Both the position numbers and the translations under genes were made by a program. A stretch of DNA of 64,000 bases, taken from Endomychus coccineus. Lineage: Eukaryota > Arthropoda > Insecta > Coleoptera > Endomychidae. Below the pieces are notes generated by a model. That model did no database searches. It was not told where the DNA came from and saw only the letters and a program-made list of their open reading frames with translations. The stretch covers positions 30,988,912 through 31,052,911 of the forward strand of contig OY294067.1 of the NCBI GenBank assembly GCA_958510875.1, read 5' to 3'. Shown one piece after another: positions 1 through 11,042 of the stretch (positions within the stretch are counted from its first letter, which is position 1; each line of letters starts with the position of its first letter).

Positions 1-392
1 TTAGAAATGGCCTACACATAGTCATGGTAGCAATTTACATTTCTCTGAATCCAAAATTGGACGAGGTAGAGCATTTTATTCATCGCACTTTACTGGAGTA
101 CACTGAAGAAGGGTCGAAAATACTTGGTACAAATGGTAATAAATTTCCACTTATCTTGGCTGGCGATTTCAACATCAACTTCGCTGATAAAAAATCAGAG
201 CGGTTGACAACTTTTCTTTCGGAAAAATTGAATTCGAAAATGAATAATGATCCACAAGAATCCACAACAAAATATGGGACCACCATTGACGCGGTATTTT
301 CCAGATATTTAGAGGATATCAAGTCTCAAACTTATGTTTCTTATTTCAGTTACCATAAACCTATAGTTTCGATGATAAAAATTCCTGAATAA
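1..392 (+). pseudogene. Helentron-type endonuclease, C-terminal fragment
   Basis: This is the C-terminal part of an endonuclease/exonuclease/phosphatase (EEP) domain protein. It is nearly identical to the second half of the longer copy at 11645-12520, and the match begins at base 1, so the 5' part lies outside the window. Visible motifs are the LAGDFNINF segment, where the EEP family has its conserved GDFN metal-binding residues, and a terminal YHKPI near the usual SDH position, with Tyr-His replacing Asp-His. In insects this type of EEP module is known from Helentron rolling-circle transposons, where it accompanies a Rep-helicase. Assignment to Helentron is inference, because no helicase is visible here. 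Confidence 0.7.
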
Positions 393-660
393 CCTACATG
401 TATTGTAAGATAATAAAAATATTTCAAACGATATTAATATTTCAGTTATTCAATAAAAGAAAAAAATTTGTTTTCTTATCGGTCACCAAGCTCAAAAAGT
501 GTAACTTGAATTAACATCAAAGAAAAAGCTTGAAATAATATCAAAGAAAAAAATACTGCATAAATAAAAAAATAAATAAATAATTATAATTGCATAGGTT
601 GATAAAAAATGCTATGCAATAGCTTTACCGCGGCAGTCCCCGAGTGCCCCAAGTATTTTT
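393..660 (+). mobile_element. Helentron 3' tail
   Basis: This non-coding tail follows the endonuclease stop and is shared with 12521-12789. The shared segment ends in a conserved block containing ACCGCGGCAGTCCCCGAGTG, after which the two copies diverge. Rolling-circle elements have defined 3' termini, so this block probably marks the element end. Confidence 0.55.
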
Positions 661-1272
661 TTATAATAGGTCTCTTGCCCATAGATAGCAAAAACCATAG
701 CTAGAGGTGACGGATGTGAAACAAAAATGATATTTCACGAACCTGTACTTAAACGTTGTCATGCCAATCAGTTGATGTTATTGTCAAAGTGACATCTAAA
801 TGTTTTGTAGCTTTCGACTCGTTTAAAATCTGTAAAGAATGTCTTTGTCAGATGAAGCACTTCCAAAATATATTGTGGATGCTGTACATGGCGAAATCAG
901 GTATGGAAAACAATTCCAACATTTTATAAGTGGTGTGTAACAAAGAAAGTGAAAATCGCCCGAAAGAAATGACAAAGCTTTGGAAACCAAACATTTCAGG
1001 GTTCCGTTATTCAATGCTGAAAAGATGACGTCCCCAAAGCTAGCAGAGCCATTCAAGAAAAATGAAAAAAATACATCATAATTATAGGCTACTTATAGAC
1101 TTTTTTTTTCAGACAACTATACATTTTTAGGCACAATTAAAAACAAAAAAAAAACGAGGCTCTATTGGCTTAAGGTAAGCTAACAGAGCCACCTAAAAAT
1201 TCATGTTTGAGGAAAGTAATAAGAGTGCTAAAATTATAGGCACTCTATAGGCTCTTCAATCATGACAAGAAA
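661..1272. other. No gene seen; degenerate repeats and a hairpin
   Basis: No coding signal was found. An imperfect hairpin sits at 1158-1192, with 15-base arms and 13 of 15 positions matching around a 3-base loop. Its flanks resemble a weaker copy near 1030-1090, so this may be an old MITE pair. Confidence 0.3.
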
Positions 1273-1454
1273 TACTGTCAGATGAATTACCAACCATAGT
1301 AATATTTTAACCTACATTCCTCACTTCAAAAAGATTGAATGTGTGTGAATTTGATCTATAGCGGAGCATGGAATCGTATTGTGTTCATCAATGATCTATA
1401 CTATCCTTTCAGAGGTTTGATGATTGATTGAGAAAAATATAAGAATCTGATGGG

Positions 1455-1526
1455 ACCAAAGTGGTGTAGTTGGTAAACACCCTGGACTAGACATCCAGAA
1501 ATGTGGGGTCAAATTCCGCCTATGGT
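1455..1526 (+). tRNA. tRNA-like gene or pseudogene, anticodon position AGA
   Basis: A full cloverleaf can be drawn: a 7-bp acceptor with one mismatch (ACCAAAG with CTATGGT), a GTGT/ACAC D-stem, a 5-bp anticodon stem CTGGA/TCCAG with a 7-base loop, a 4-base variable region and a 5-bp T-stem. The anticodon position (1489-1491) reads AGA, which would decode Ser, but the variable arm is far too short for a Ser tRNA. The T-loop is degraded (GTCAAAT). It is probably a tRNA pseudogene or tRNA-derived repeat. Confidence 0.45.
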
Positions 1527-1929
1527 TCAATCTTTTACGTTTATTCATCTTTATAATCCTATGTTGAATTATCTAAGTTATCTTCATGATTCAGAAATTT
1601 TTATTCTATATCTCTTAATGTACTGATACGAAAATGTGGCCAATTAGGCAAAGAAACCTTAAACTTGTTTATACTTAACCAGAACATTTCTCAGTCAGTT
1701 CTATTGAAATATATAAGAACTGGGATGCTGTCATTGAATGAGTACAGTCAGATTAATTACCAACCATAGCAATACTCTAACCTACATTACTTACTTCAGA
1801 ACGATTGAACCTTAGATGAATGTGCATGAATACTTCATCTATAGCGGAGCATCGAATCGCATTGTGTTGATCAATGTTCTAGTATCCTTTCAGAGGTTAA
1901 TATTTACAAAAATATGAGAATCTGACAGG

Positions 1930-2001
1930 TCCAAAGTAGTATAATTGGTAAACACCCTGGACTGGACATCCAGAAATGTGGGTTCGAATTCCGCCTATGG
2001 T
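1930..2001 (+). tRNA. tRNA-like gene or pseudogene, anticodon position GGA
   Basis: This is the second copy of the cloverleaf. It has a canonical T-loop (TTCGAAT) and an A-box-like D-arm, the same 5-bp anticodon stem and the same 4-base variable region. The anticodon position (1964-1966) is GGA, again Ser by code and again without the long variable arm. The better T-loop could give a working pol III B-box. No 3' CCA-like base set or T-run directly follows. Confidence 0.45.
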
Positions 2002-2138
2002 TCAATGTTTTACGTTTATTCATCTTTATAATCCTATGTTAAATTAACTAAGTTATCTTCAGAATTTAGAAAATTTTATTCTATATCTCTTAATGTACTT
2101 ATACGATATTGTGGTCAATTAAGCAAAGAAACCTTAAT

Positions 2139-3489
2139 TGTTATGAAATTTGAACTGAAGGTTCTTCAAATACCAACAACAGAGGGGTTCCAATTTCAAA
2201 CCTTAGCCGAAAGTCTGAAGTGTCCAAAAAAATCAAGCTCCAAAATTGACCTAAAAAGGATTAAAAACTTTTTTGAATATTAAATAGGTTCCACCCAATA
2301 ATGAAGGTAGAAATTCTAGGGTATTGTTATTCTTATCATAAGGAACGATTTTTTTCAGGTCGCTAACATTTTCAAATTTTTACGAACCTCGAATTTTTCC
2401 GTAGAATGACTCCACTAGTCGTGATCCAATGCCTTCGATTTCCGATCGCTGGAATACTGTCCTCAGTATCACTTAAACCACTCGTCATTTCATAATATTA
2501 ATCACATATTGTTATTCCCCTTAGTTTTTCTACTTACCTTTTTCATACTCCAAGTTATGCTGATACTTAAATGAACGTGGGAATTTGAAATATTCGTCTA
2601 ACCGATATGTTTTCTGAATACATATTAAATCTTTCAAATTAAGGAATAAAAGAAATATGAGGCGAAGAATTCTTCTTCCCTTGTGCAATCCGGTCAGTAG
2701 AATACCTACCTGATGAAATTACATCATACTTATCTAACAGAACTTATCTGCTATTGAACAAATTTGTGCTTCCGCAATCATTACTAAGAATTGAACAGTT
2801 AATTACTGGGTTCATTCCAAAAGTACGACGTAATATAGTGACATATCTTTTATAGCGGTGATAAATTCCAATAATAACATAGATTAAAGACTCATAATGT
2901 AATGATTCAATACCCTCACGTTTGTTGATTTTTTGAGTAGTTGTTTTATTTACAATTGATAGATATTAGTAAATAATATTATCGTTTTTATTCGGATTGT
3001 CCTTCTACGTAATAATTTTAATTAAGGATGGACTATCCTAGCAAACATTCTAGAATTGTTAATGAAAGCATCGTGGGTAACGTGTAATCGTTGGCAAGCA
3101 AGTTGAAATCATCCAATAATGAAGACTCAACTGCCAGTGCAAAAACATTTGGTCTATGAGTAAAATTATGATTTTTCTGGCGTAACTAGAGCATTTTTCC
3201 CGAGGGGTGCACGGCACCCATATGGTTTGGTACAATTTTAAACTTTAAATAATATATGTACAAAACATTGGGTAATTAATTAAAAACACAATGTGTTGTT
3301 TTTTCTAAATGAGCTTTAATTTTCTATTGCTTTCACAAAAAATGTCAACAATTTTTTACTGTGTTACAAACTGATTTATAAAAATATTTTATATATTTAA
3401 TTATGCAATACAAAAACTTCTTTCACAACCAGCTAAACTTCCTGGTAAACCAACAGCTATTCGTATTATCATTATTATTGATTAAGGAG
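2139..3489. other. No gene seen
   Basis: AT-rich sequence with no supported coding, RNA or mobile-element signal on either strand. Confidence 0.4.
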
Positions 3490-4570
3490 AGGTAAGGCTT
3501 GGTGCCTTCAGAATACAAAATACACTGGAGAATGTTCACATTGGGCCAGGACACATGAGCATAGTGAAAATCGTGACCAGGGACGTGTTAGGCATGAGAA
3601 CAGATCACATTGCAAAGCGATACTCTTTTAACAACACAATCAGGGTATCAATACCAGAAAGAACTGAATGGGATCATACAAACCTGGACGACACTTTACA
3701 GGGGTAAAGATATGGTATACAGACGGGTCTGAGACTGAAAAAGGTGCAGGAGTATACTCAAGAAACCCAAAGACTGGCTTCAACTATTCATTGTGTAAAC
3801 ATACCTCTGTCTTCCAAAAAGAGGTATATGCAATCCTCCAATGCGCGAAAGAAAACAATCGGAGAGCCATCGAAGATGAGCAGATCCACATATTGACAGA
3901 CAGTCAGACTGCACTTAACGCAATGAGAAGTCAGCAAGTGACATCCCGTCTGGTATCGGCATGCAAAGAAGAACTTGAAATACTCGCAGACCGAAACCGC
4001 GTTAAGCTGATATGGGTGCCGGGACATCAGGGAACGACAGACAATGAAAAAGCCAATGAACTTACAAGAAGAGGGTCGGAGAACGCTCCAGATGCAGAAC
4101 AGACCACGATGGTACCAAAACGTACAGCACGAAGGTCGGTAAAACACACTGGATCATCGAAAACCACAAAGAATACTGGGAAAAAATCCCAGTAAGCGAA
4201 CATGGGAAGAAATACATCATGCGTGTGACAGAAGAACGACAGACCTATTAGCACTAAATAAAAAGTCGTAACAGGCCATGCGCCAACAAAAAGGCACTTA
4301 AACATAATAGGACTCTACAATGCCGACTTTGCGGTGAGGATACAGAAACAGTGACACACATACTGTGTAAGTACGAGACACTGGACCTCAAAAGACACTC
4401 AATTTTTGGAAAGTCTAACGGCGAACCAGAATTATACAGTTCCCACCCAGTAAAGGACTTGTACTAACTCGTACAAGGTACAAAAATACTAGGGTGGCTA
4501 CCGTAAAGAAACAAAACAAAGGCGAGATACAATGGGCCAGCAGGCCTAAGTGTCACCGGAGGCAATAGCC
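3490..4570 (+). mobile_element. Non-LTR retrotransposon 3' end
   Basis: This is the 3' part of a LINE-like element: RNase H, then a zinc knuckle, a stop at 4467 and about 100 bases of presumed 3' UTR. No poly(A) or target duplication was identified. Confidence 0.75.
3668..4467 (+). pseudogene. Non-LTR RNase H and zinc-knuckle ORF, frameshifted
   Basis: The ORF at 3668-4195 is an RNase H domain. It has YTDGSE (first Asp), FQKEVYAI (Glu), LTDSQTAL (second Asp) and WVPGHQGTTDNEKANEL. The last segment normally ends in an Asp (KADEL-type), but here that residue is Asn. After a frame change the sequence from 4321 reads CRLC, then HILC 12 residues later, a CCHC-like knuckle typical of the C-terminus of Jockey/R1-type LINE polyproteins, and stops at 4465-4467. 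RNase H would degrade the RNA template strand during target-primed reverse transcription. The frameshift and the lost Asp mark it as inactive. Confidence 0.8.
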
Positions 4571-4689
4571 AGACAAGCCTACAAAGGGGGTGAAGTTTTT
4601 AGTGAGTATGCCTGGAAAGATGACTCTCACAGTACTCAAAGTCTCATACCTCCCCATAAAGGGTTTTCTCCAACTCCGCAGAGTAAAAA

Positions 4690-5200
4690 AGGGGGACCAT
4701 TGCGGTCCCTTAAAGCCTAGGCCAAAGCCCTTTGTACCCCGTGTCACGTGTCACCTAGTGAAGCTGTTCCACCTATCTACCAGAGGGGCGTTTACCGCCC
4801 GAGTGTTCACCATTCTCCCCCAGGTGAATGATTCCTAAAGAGGTTAACACCAACTTCGTGATATATTATTAAACGTCGTCTTTGTGAAGCGGTTCTCACT
4901 CGAGGGTGTTCACCTGGCTTCAGAGGTAGACGGGATCGGTTCCCACTCCAGGTGCCTCAGGTGAACAAACAGCTACTTACTCAACTCCCAGTTGGGGAGT
5001 TAACGCCCTTGAGAAGTTTAGCACAATCTCCGTATCTAGTTTCTAGATCTCCTCAGCGTCGCACAGCTCTACCCAAAGTGCTCTGCATCTTGGGGAATCA
5101 GTGTTACGCATCTGGTTCATCCTGTGAGTGTGGTAGTGGTAGTAAGCTGTTCGTGTCCTGTCAGTATCTGTGTCAGCAGTTTGGCATCGGTTTTAACCAT
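4690..5200 (-). mobile_element. Non-LTR 3' fragment, interrupted at 5200
   Basis: It shares blocks such as GTCACGTGTCACCTAGTG and a GTGTTCACC-rich stretch with 21930-22980 and 40600-41760, where the same family carries RNase H on the minus strand. The fragment breaks at 5200 and resumes at 8256-8345, because the 5201-8255 element inserted into it. Orientation is inferred from the better copy near 41 kb. Confidence 0.65.
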
Positions 5201-6319
5201 AGACCTATTATCCTAAGGAGACGAAACATCTCATTCATAAAACTCCATTTGACTTGTCGCAATGATCACATGAAGTATGACAAAGAAAACCAACGAACCT
5301 CTTTGTCGTCGGGTCATAATTACTCTTATTGGCAACGCTGTAACTATGATTGAAAACTTGGTACCACTTGTAAGGCAACACTGCTTCGAAATAGCTACGA
5401 GAAATACGGAAGTTGTCAAATTTCGTAGTACAGAACAAAGTCCCCATTTAGTGGAGTAATCTAAGCATTTTGATGGGAAAAATTTTTAGATTTGACGCGA
5501 CCCGGTGGGAAAGTTGTGTTTTGGTGAGTAAAACAAGAGTCCAAAATTTCTACCGTCCAAACCCGCCGCATCCCCCTTTTTTTGGCGAAAAAGGGGTAAT
5601 TTGGCCTTTTTTAGGGGTGGAATATCAAAAAAAAATTAGTAACTCTGGTCCTAGTGAAAATTAAGGTACCAAACTAGAACCCTTTTATTGTCATAGTCCA
5701 TAGAGCCTCCAGTTCAAATTTCAAGTTGATCCGACATCCCCCCTCCTCTTAATAGATATATATATATGTGTTTATGTGACCAATCTTGAAAATGGGCTAA
5801 CTCTGGCAAATTTCAACCGAATTGGCTGAAATTTGGACTGAAGCTGGGGTTTATAGTCACAAAATAGCTCTCCAAATTTCAAGCTGAAAGATTAAATAGT
5901 TTAGCTGAAATTCGAGTTTCAGTCAATTTTTTAGCTAAAATTTGAATCCAGATATCTCATGTCGTTTTCATCCAATCGTGACGTGCTTGGGCGGAAAATG
6001 TAGGTAATTGCATATACTTTTACCCGATATTACTCACGATCATAATTATTTTTATATTCTCTCATTTTTTTGACGTTATTATGGATGATTATTAATTAAC
6101 CGTTTCGTCCCAGGGATATCAGCATTAAACTCCCCTATCTTATACGGTTTTTTTTATATGTATTTTTTTATATATATTTATTTTTTGGTTTTTTTGTATT
6201 TTTTCGTTTTTTTTTTTTGTTTTTTTTTGAATTTTTTTATTTTTTTTCCTTATTTTTTTATAATTTTTTTGGTTTTTTTTAAATTTTTATTTTACAGATA
6301 TATCATATATTTTTCTCTA

Positions 6320-6989
6320 TTAGTGATGCTTTCTCTTCCGATTAATTGAACTCGTTGTACTATATACACTGGATGTACTGCTGCAGCTTGTTTCTGAATC
6401 AGTGGGCCTCGATTGGAATATTTCTTCAGTTTCAGTGTCACTAAAATCATACACATCAGAAACATCGTCCTGTAGTTCGCTTTCTTCTTCATCCTGTTCT
6501 TCGACATCTTCATCTTCCACATTGTCATCTTCAACGTCTGCATTTGCACATTCAAATGGATCTATTTGAACAGTAACTTCCTCTGAAACATTTTGCAAAT
6601 TTTGGCACGCTGTTGTTTTACCGGCATGGCATAAATTGCAACAATGAATACCCAAACTTTTGCAGGAACATCGCTTTGTTTTACATCCAGCTTTGCAATC
6701 ACAGGCTATAATTTTCATCAAGTCTTGAGGAAGTGGAGGTTTGTCATTTTTTTTTGGCATTATTCCATTTTCTGACTGGCACCATCCATAATCCAAGAAA
6801 GATTTACCCTCATCAAAATTCCATTGGCAGAGTTGATAAAACGTTCGTAGACTGTGGTAGTCTGCAGCATCTTCTGTGGGTGGCAACGAGCTTAGTTTAA
6901 CCTCAACCGATAAATTTTTAATTGATAACCTTTGAAAACATTCAAATCTAAGTTGTCCTAATGGCTTTCTGGTCGATTTAGATCCATAT
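6320..6989 (-). CDS. CXC-type cysteine-rich protein fragment inside the TIR element
   Basis: The open frame begins with an N-terminal stretch lacking its start (about 6989 to 6887), followed by a methionine-led part of 188 aa. A DYHSLRTFYQLCQW segment and a DYGWCQ segment lead into a compact cysteine cluster, CDCKAGCKTKRCSCKS plus further Cys-His pairs, about 65-110 residues after the Met. An acidic Asp/Glu-rich tail follows. Similar cysteine clusters are seen at the ends of unnamed mobile-element proteins in insects; they look tesmin/CXC-like and could bind DNA or zinc. I cannot name the family. It is the only protein in the element and has no visible DDE catalytic core, so it is probably the last exon of a degraded transposon gene. 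Confidence 0.6.
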
Positions 6990-7037
6990 AACGTTTCTAT
7001 AAAAGGAGGGTCTCCCTAGACTCTAATCGCCCGTGCA

Positions 7038-7038
<1 letters not shown>

Positions 7039-7081
<43 letters not shown>

Positions 7082-7121
7082 CTCTCTTGCACACACACAC
7101 ACACACACACACATACACACA

Positions 7122-7170
<49 letters not shown>

Positions 7171-7200
7171 GCACACATACACATATATATACAAACACAC
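7039..7200. repeat. Compound CT/CA microsatellite
   Basis: A (CT)n run is followed by interrupted (CA)n and ATAC-rich repeats. It lies between the cysteine-rich ORF and the right inverted arm. Confidence 0.95.
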
Positions 7201-8345
7201 TCTTTTTTCCTTTATTTATTGATAAAAACAAATATATATATATATAAAAAACGTCAAAAAAATGAGAGAATATAAAAATAATTATGATCGTGAGTGATGT
7301 CGGGTAAAAGTATATGCAATTACCTACATTTTCCGCCCAAGCACGTCACGATTGGATGAAAACGACATGAGATATCTGGATTCGAATTTTAGCTAAAAAA
7401 TTGACTGAAACTCGAATTTCAGCTAAACTATTTAATCTTTCAGCTTGAAATTTGGAGAGCTATTTTGTGACTATAAACCCCAGCTTCAGTCCAAATTTCA
7501 GCCAATTCGGTTGAAATTTGCCAGAGTTAGCCCATTTTCAAGATTGGTCACATAAACACGTATATATATATATCTATTAAGAGGAGGGGGGATGTCGGAT
7601 CAACTTGAAATTTGAACTGGAGGCTCTATGGACTATGACAATAAAAGGGTTCTAGTTTGGTACCTTAATTTTTACTAGGACCAGAGTTACTAATTTTTTT
7701 TTGATATTCCACCCCTAAAAAAGGCCAAATTACCCCTTTTTCGCCAAAAAAAGGGGGATGCGGCGGGTTTGGACGGTAGAAATTTTGGAGTCTTGTTTTA
7801 CTCACCAAAACACAACTTTCCCACCGGGTCGCGTCAAATCTAAAAATTTTTACCGATAATCCTTATTTTTCGACTTAAATTACTCTACTAATTCATAAAA
7901 GGTGTGCGGCGTTGTCGCTTTCTGAACAAATGAGGCAATGGAATGGAATAACTATAATTAAAAAATTTAAATATTCTATAATTCGATTGTATATTCCAGG
8001 TTACCATAAATTATGGAATATTTTTCAGAGAAAACGACATTTCAACAGTATTGCTTCTAATAAAACCAATAAATAATGCTATGGACATTTTTATAATAAT
8101 TACAAATCTCAATCCGGCACACAGAACAACTAATCCGGCAACAGCACATTCCATACGGCCATACTTGTAATATACAGCGGTCTAAATGGCCCGACATTTT
8201 GGCAATGTCGTGTTTAAATGTAAACAATTCTGTCTCCTTAGGATAATAGGTATATGGTTTTAACCATGTTCCTCACTTACTGAGAGCAGTCTTCCCTAAT
8301 GTGCTGTCCAGTCAGTGCTTTCGACTTTCAACAACTTCCCAATAT

Positions 8346-9094
8346 TTGGTATTGAAAGTATGAAACATGGTTTTCAATTTATAAATAGGATATTTAATAC
8401 AATAGTGCAATGTGAACCATACATTGTGGATGAATATTTGTATAAGCAGAGTGTTCTATTAATTTATTCTTCACATTTTATGCTTTACAATTTTTTTGTC
8501 CTTTTTTGACTTATTTTCTAATATCTTGTAACAATTATTATTGAGATACTTTCTTTCTAGGTATAAATATTCTCACCTTTGTCATCACAAAGAAGAAAAC
8601 CCCTTGTATAACTTTGCATTGAAATAATTTTCAGGTCATCCTTCCTACGTTAATCTAATTATTGCTATTCGGTCTGCAACAGTGGAAACTTCCTTCGGTA
8701 TCATCAAGATTACGTACGTACGATTTACATAATTTTAATGCTGATTAGAATGAAAACAAGAATTTTAATGACTTCTATTAATTTGCGATTCCAACTTACA
8801 AACACACCAAATATTCTCAATCAATTTAATTACTTTCTGTCTTATTTCAAAATACGATCAATAATTAATAAAGCAGTAAAATATGAGTGGCGCCGAAATT
8901 AAATGTGAGTAGTGACAACAAAGGGTAAAGGTTCGTGATAAAATTTTTGCAAACTTGGAACAAGACTATTTATAATACCGTATGTAATTCAACATGCACT
9001 CTTTTGAGTTGTAAGATAAAATGATGTTACTACACATCATTTTGGATTGATATAATTTACGTTAGTGATTTGTACTAGCTAATCTTGAAAATTC
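8346..9094. other. No gene seen
   Basis: AT-rich sequence with no coding or element signal that I can support. Confidence 0.4.
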
Positions 9095-9142
9095 TTGGCT
9101 TCAGGATGTATTCCACGTCACAGTAGCAGTAGCATGACTCGA

Positions 9143-9183
9143 TTTCGACGTTTCACAACCATTACAAGTGGCATCTTCAAGGC
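9143..9183 (-). ncRNA. Degenerate hammerhead ribozyme motif (PLE family 3)
   Basis: On the minus strand it has stem I GCC, a damaged core reading TTGAAGA, a TGCCAC...ATGG stem-loop and then GAAAC and GTC. Stem II is weakened and the 3' stem I strand no longer pairs. It is probably inactive. Confidence 0.4.
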
Positions 9184-9684
9184 AGGTTTGGGGCTTGAAC
9201 AACTGAAATCAGTTCCGCATTAAAATCTCGGCGCGATTTCCCTCGATCTCTTGTTGAACGTTGACGAATGGCGCAAATTTTACCTGAACCCTATTCTCTC
9301 TCTACAGAAGAGGTTCCAAATTATAAATACATAAATTGCGTACCAGAGTACTTGAAATTATAGGATTTAAGATAGAAAGATAAGAAAGAGAGAAGTAAAA
9401 TTGAAAAGGTTTATTAATATTTATACAAATATAAGATAAAACACTTACTTATTGTTCATAAAAATAGCTCAAACATTTTATTTATAGTAACCTGCCTATC
9501 TGTGGATACTGGTTTATTTTTTGTATTAAAATTCGTGGGAAAATCTTATTTTTAAGTCTACAAATTTCCTGTATACTTTGTAATTTTATACATATTTCAG
9601 TTTGAATTTCGTTTAAAACATTATAAATATGTTGAAGAATCTTGACTTCCAGATGAATTCCGCGTCACAATAGCACAACTTGAT

Positions 9685-9725
9685 GCCGACGTTTTGCCAA
9701 CCATTACAACTGGCTTCTTCAGGGC
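9685..9725 (-). ncRNA. Hammerhead ribozyme motif with altered GAAA box (PLE family 3)
   Basis: On the minus strand: stem I GCC paired with GGC, core CTGAAGA, stem II GCCA/TGGC, then AAAA where GAAA is required, and a CGTC cleavage site. The G-to-A change in the catalytic box should abolish cleavage. Confidence 0.5.
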
Positions 9726-10204
9726 AGGCTTGAGGCTTGAACTGAAATTGATTCTACTGGTTTCTGTTGCAGTATTTATTGTAGGAAAAAATCCTTCACG
9801 ATACATAGTTTAATGCCTTTATTCCAGTGGTTAACTCCGTTCTGGAAAACCGAGTAGAAATATTTTTTCAAGGATTTTGGAAATTCGATCTGTTATATTT
9901 TGATTTGAATATATGGAAGATAGTTAGTGGATAAAGTCAGAGGGGAGGGGCTGGGGCTCAAGTTGATTTGAAATTCTAGGCTTTTTGAATGTTATAATGG
10001 GAGAAATTATTTGATAATCAGAAAGATGAAAGATGTTTTAATTCTAATTTTAAGGATTGGGGTTGAGATAAGTTGACAGCTCTGTGGACCAAGGAGTTTA
10101 TGACAGATTGCTTTTGGGTAGGGTGGTGGTAGGAAAGGCCACTGAGGTTTCTATCGATATGAGTGGGTTTTAGATACACAGAATGGCGTAAAGCTAACTA
10201 ATAC

Positions 10205-10545
10205 ATCTAGGACGGGAGTGAACCTTTCGATTCAACTTCCATGGTGAAAAGGATATTGGGATGTAATGAATTTAAATGATTGAGGAGGGGAACAACATTT
10301 TTGCGACCATGTTGTCAAATAACAAAAATGTCTTCGACATATCTAAACCAACATTTCGGTTTGAGAACAGATGAGTCAATAGCATCTTGCTCAAAAGTTT
10401 CCATGAAGATATTAGCTATGAGCGGAGAAAGTGGGGAGGCCACGGCAGCTCCCGAGGACTGCTCGTAAAACTTGCCATCGTACAGATCTGTGCAAAAATG
10501 TCTCAGTTTTACAAACCTATCACAGATCCCCTTCCTCCTCTTCAC
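10205..10545 (-). pseudogene. Penelope-like reverse transcriptase fragment
   Basis: The minus frame includes DGKFYEQSSGAAVASPLSPL followed by IANIFMETFEQDAI and then KPKCWFRYVEDIFVI. These are the PLE RT motif around the G-A-x-x-SPLSP block and the catalytic box, which reads YVEDIF where the family has YVDDTF, so the first catalytic Asp is Glu. After a break, a downstream NHLNSLHPNILFTMEVE segment continues to about 10205. In an intact PLE this domain copies element RNA. Here it is truncated and joined head-to-head with a plus-strand GIY-YIG piece. Confidence 0.8.
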
Positions 10546-10728
10546 TTAGAAGGTGTTTATAGATTTCCCTATTCTTGCGGTAAAGTCTATATTGGAGAAA
10601 CAGGTCGTACAGTAGCTACTCGTGTGAAAGAACATGAGCGCGATACAAGACATCGTGACACCAGTAAATCTGCACTTGCGGAACACAATTTTGACATCAA
10701 ATCCTTTTCGAAAATACTAAAATCCTAG
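10546..10728 (+). pseudogene. GIY-YIG endonuclease domain of a Penelope-like element
   Basis: The plus frame reads GVYRFPYSCGKVYIGETGRT and then VATRVKEHERDTRH. VYR/VYIG is the GIY...YIG signature and the R-x-x-EH segment fits the family's conserved Arg and His. The domain nicks DNA for PLE insertion. It lacks its RT partner on the same strand and is frameshifted after about 10728. Confidence 0.8.
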
Positions 10729-11002
10729 CCCGAGCCCCAAACTTATATCAGCGAAAAATCCTTGAGGCTACAGAAATCCTATAAAACATCCAAAAAATCC
10801 AAACCGTGACTCACGATATTACCTTCCCAACGTTTGGAAACTCATCCTCGAAAATTCCACTTCACATTATCACATTACGGCAGGGTCAGGTGCCAGAACG
10901 TAGTTAACCACCGGAGTAAACGCATTGAACTGTGTAGTGTGAAGGATTTTTCCTACATTAAATACGGCTCCAGAAACCAGTTTCCGTTCAAGCCTCAAGC
11001 CT

Positions 11003-11042
11003 GCCCTGGAGATCCACCAGTAATGGTTAGTGAAATGTCGGA
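11003..11042 (+). ncRNA. Degenerate hammerhead ribozyme motif (PLE family 3)
   Basis: On the plus strand: stem I GCC, core CTGGAGA, a CCACCAGTAATGG hairpin, then TGAAATGTC. Substitutions in stem II and stem III make activity unlikely. It faces the opposite way from the motif at 9685-9725. Confidence 0.4.

Larger units (their letters stand above)
1273..2138. repeat. Two-copy direct repeat carrying tRNA-like genes
   Basis: Segments 1273-1669 and 1743-2138 align along their length with scattered substitutions and small indels, separated by about 73 bases of unrelated sequence. Each copy holds one tRNA-like cloverleaf at the same relative position (1455-1526 and 1930-2001). The flanks are duplicated along with the tRNA-like part, so this is a segmental repeat and not two independent SINE insertions. 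Confidence 0.8.
5449..7890. repeat. Inner inverted repeat, arms about 0.6 kb
   Basis: The left arm (5449-6080) and right arm (7248-7890) are reverse complements, nearly perfect over 5478-6080 and 7248-7852. A weaker outer continuation shares TAGTGGAGTAAT-like ends, interrupted by a short unmatched stretch. The enclosed part holds a T-rich tract (6145-6295), the cysteine-rich ORF and CT/CA repeats. A diverged single arm of the same family lies at 27790-28330. Confidence 0.85.
5201..8255. mobile_element. 3.06-kb terminal-inverted-repeat element, 12-bp target duplication
   Basis: The element is flanked on both sides by GGTTTTAACCAT (5189-5200 and 8256-8267). The related non-LTR copy near 41190 shows the uninterrupted target, which confirms the insertion. 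Both ends carry CCTATTATCCTAAGGAGAC in inverted orientation, 3-5 bases in from the tip. Inside lie a much longer inverted repeat (5449-7890), a cysteine-rich protein fragment and microsatellites. A 12-bp target duplication does not match common cut-and-paste superfamilies, so I leave the superfamily open. It is possible that the inner inverted-repeat element is a separate, nested insertion. Confidence 0.75.

Noticed and set aside
6158..6349. 63-aa Phe-rich frame
   Set aside because: It is a poly-T tract with no coding character.
6997..7275. Open frames through the CT/CA microsatellite on both strands
   Set aside because: Low-complexity repeats translate to Ser-Leu, Thr-His or Val-Cys runs in every frame; no gene signal.
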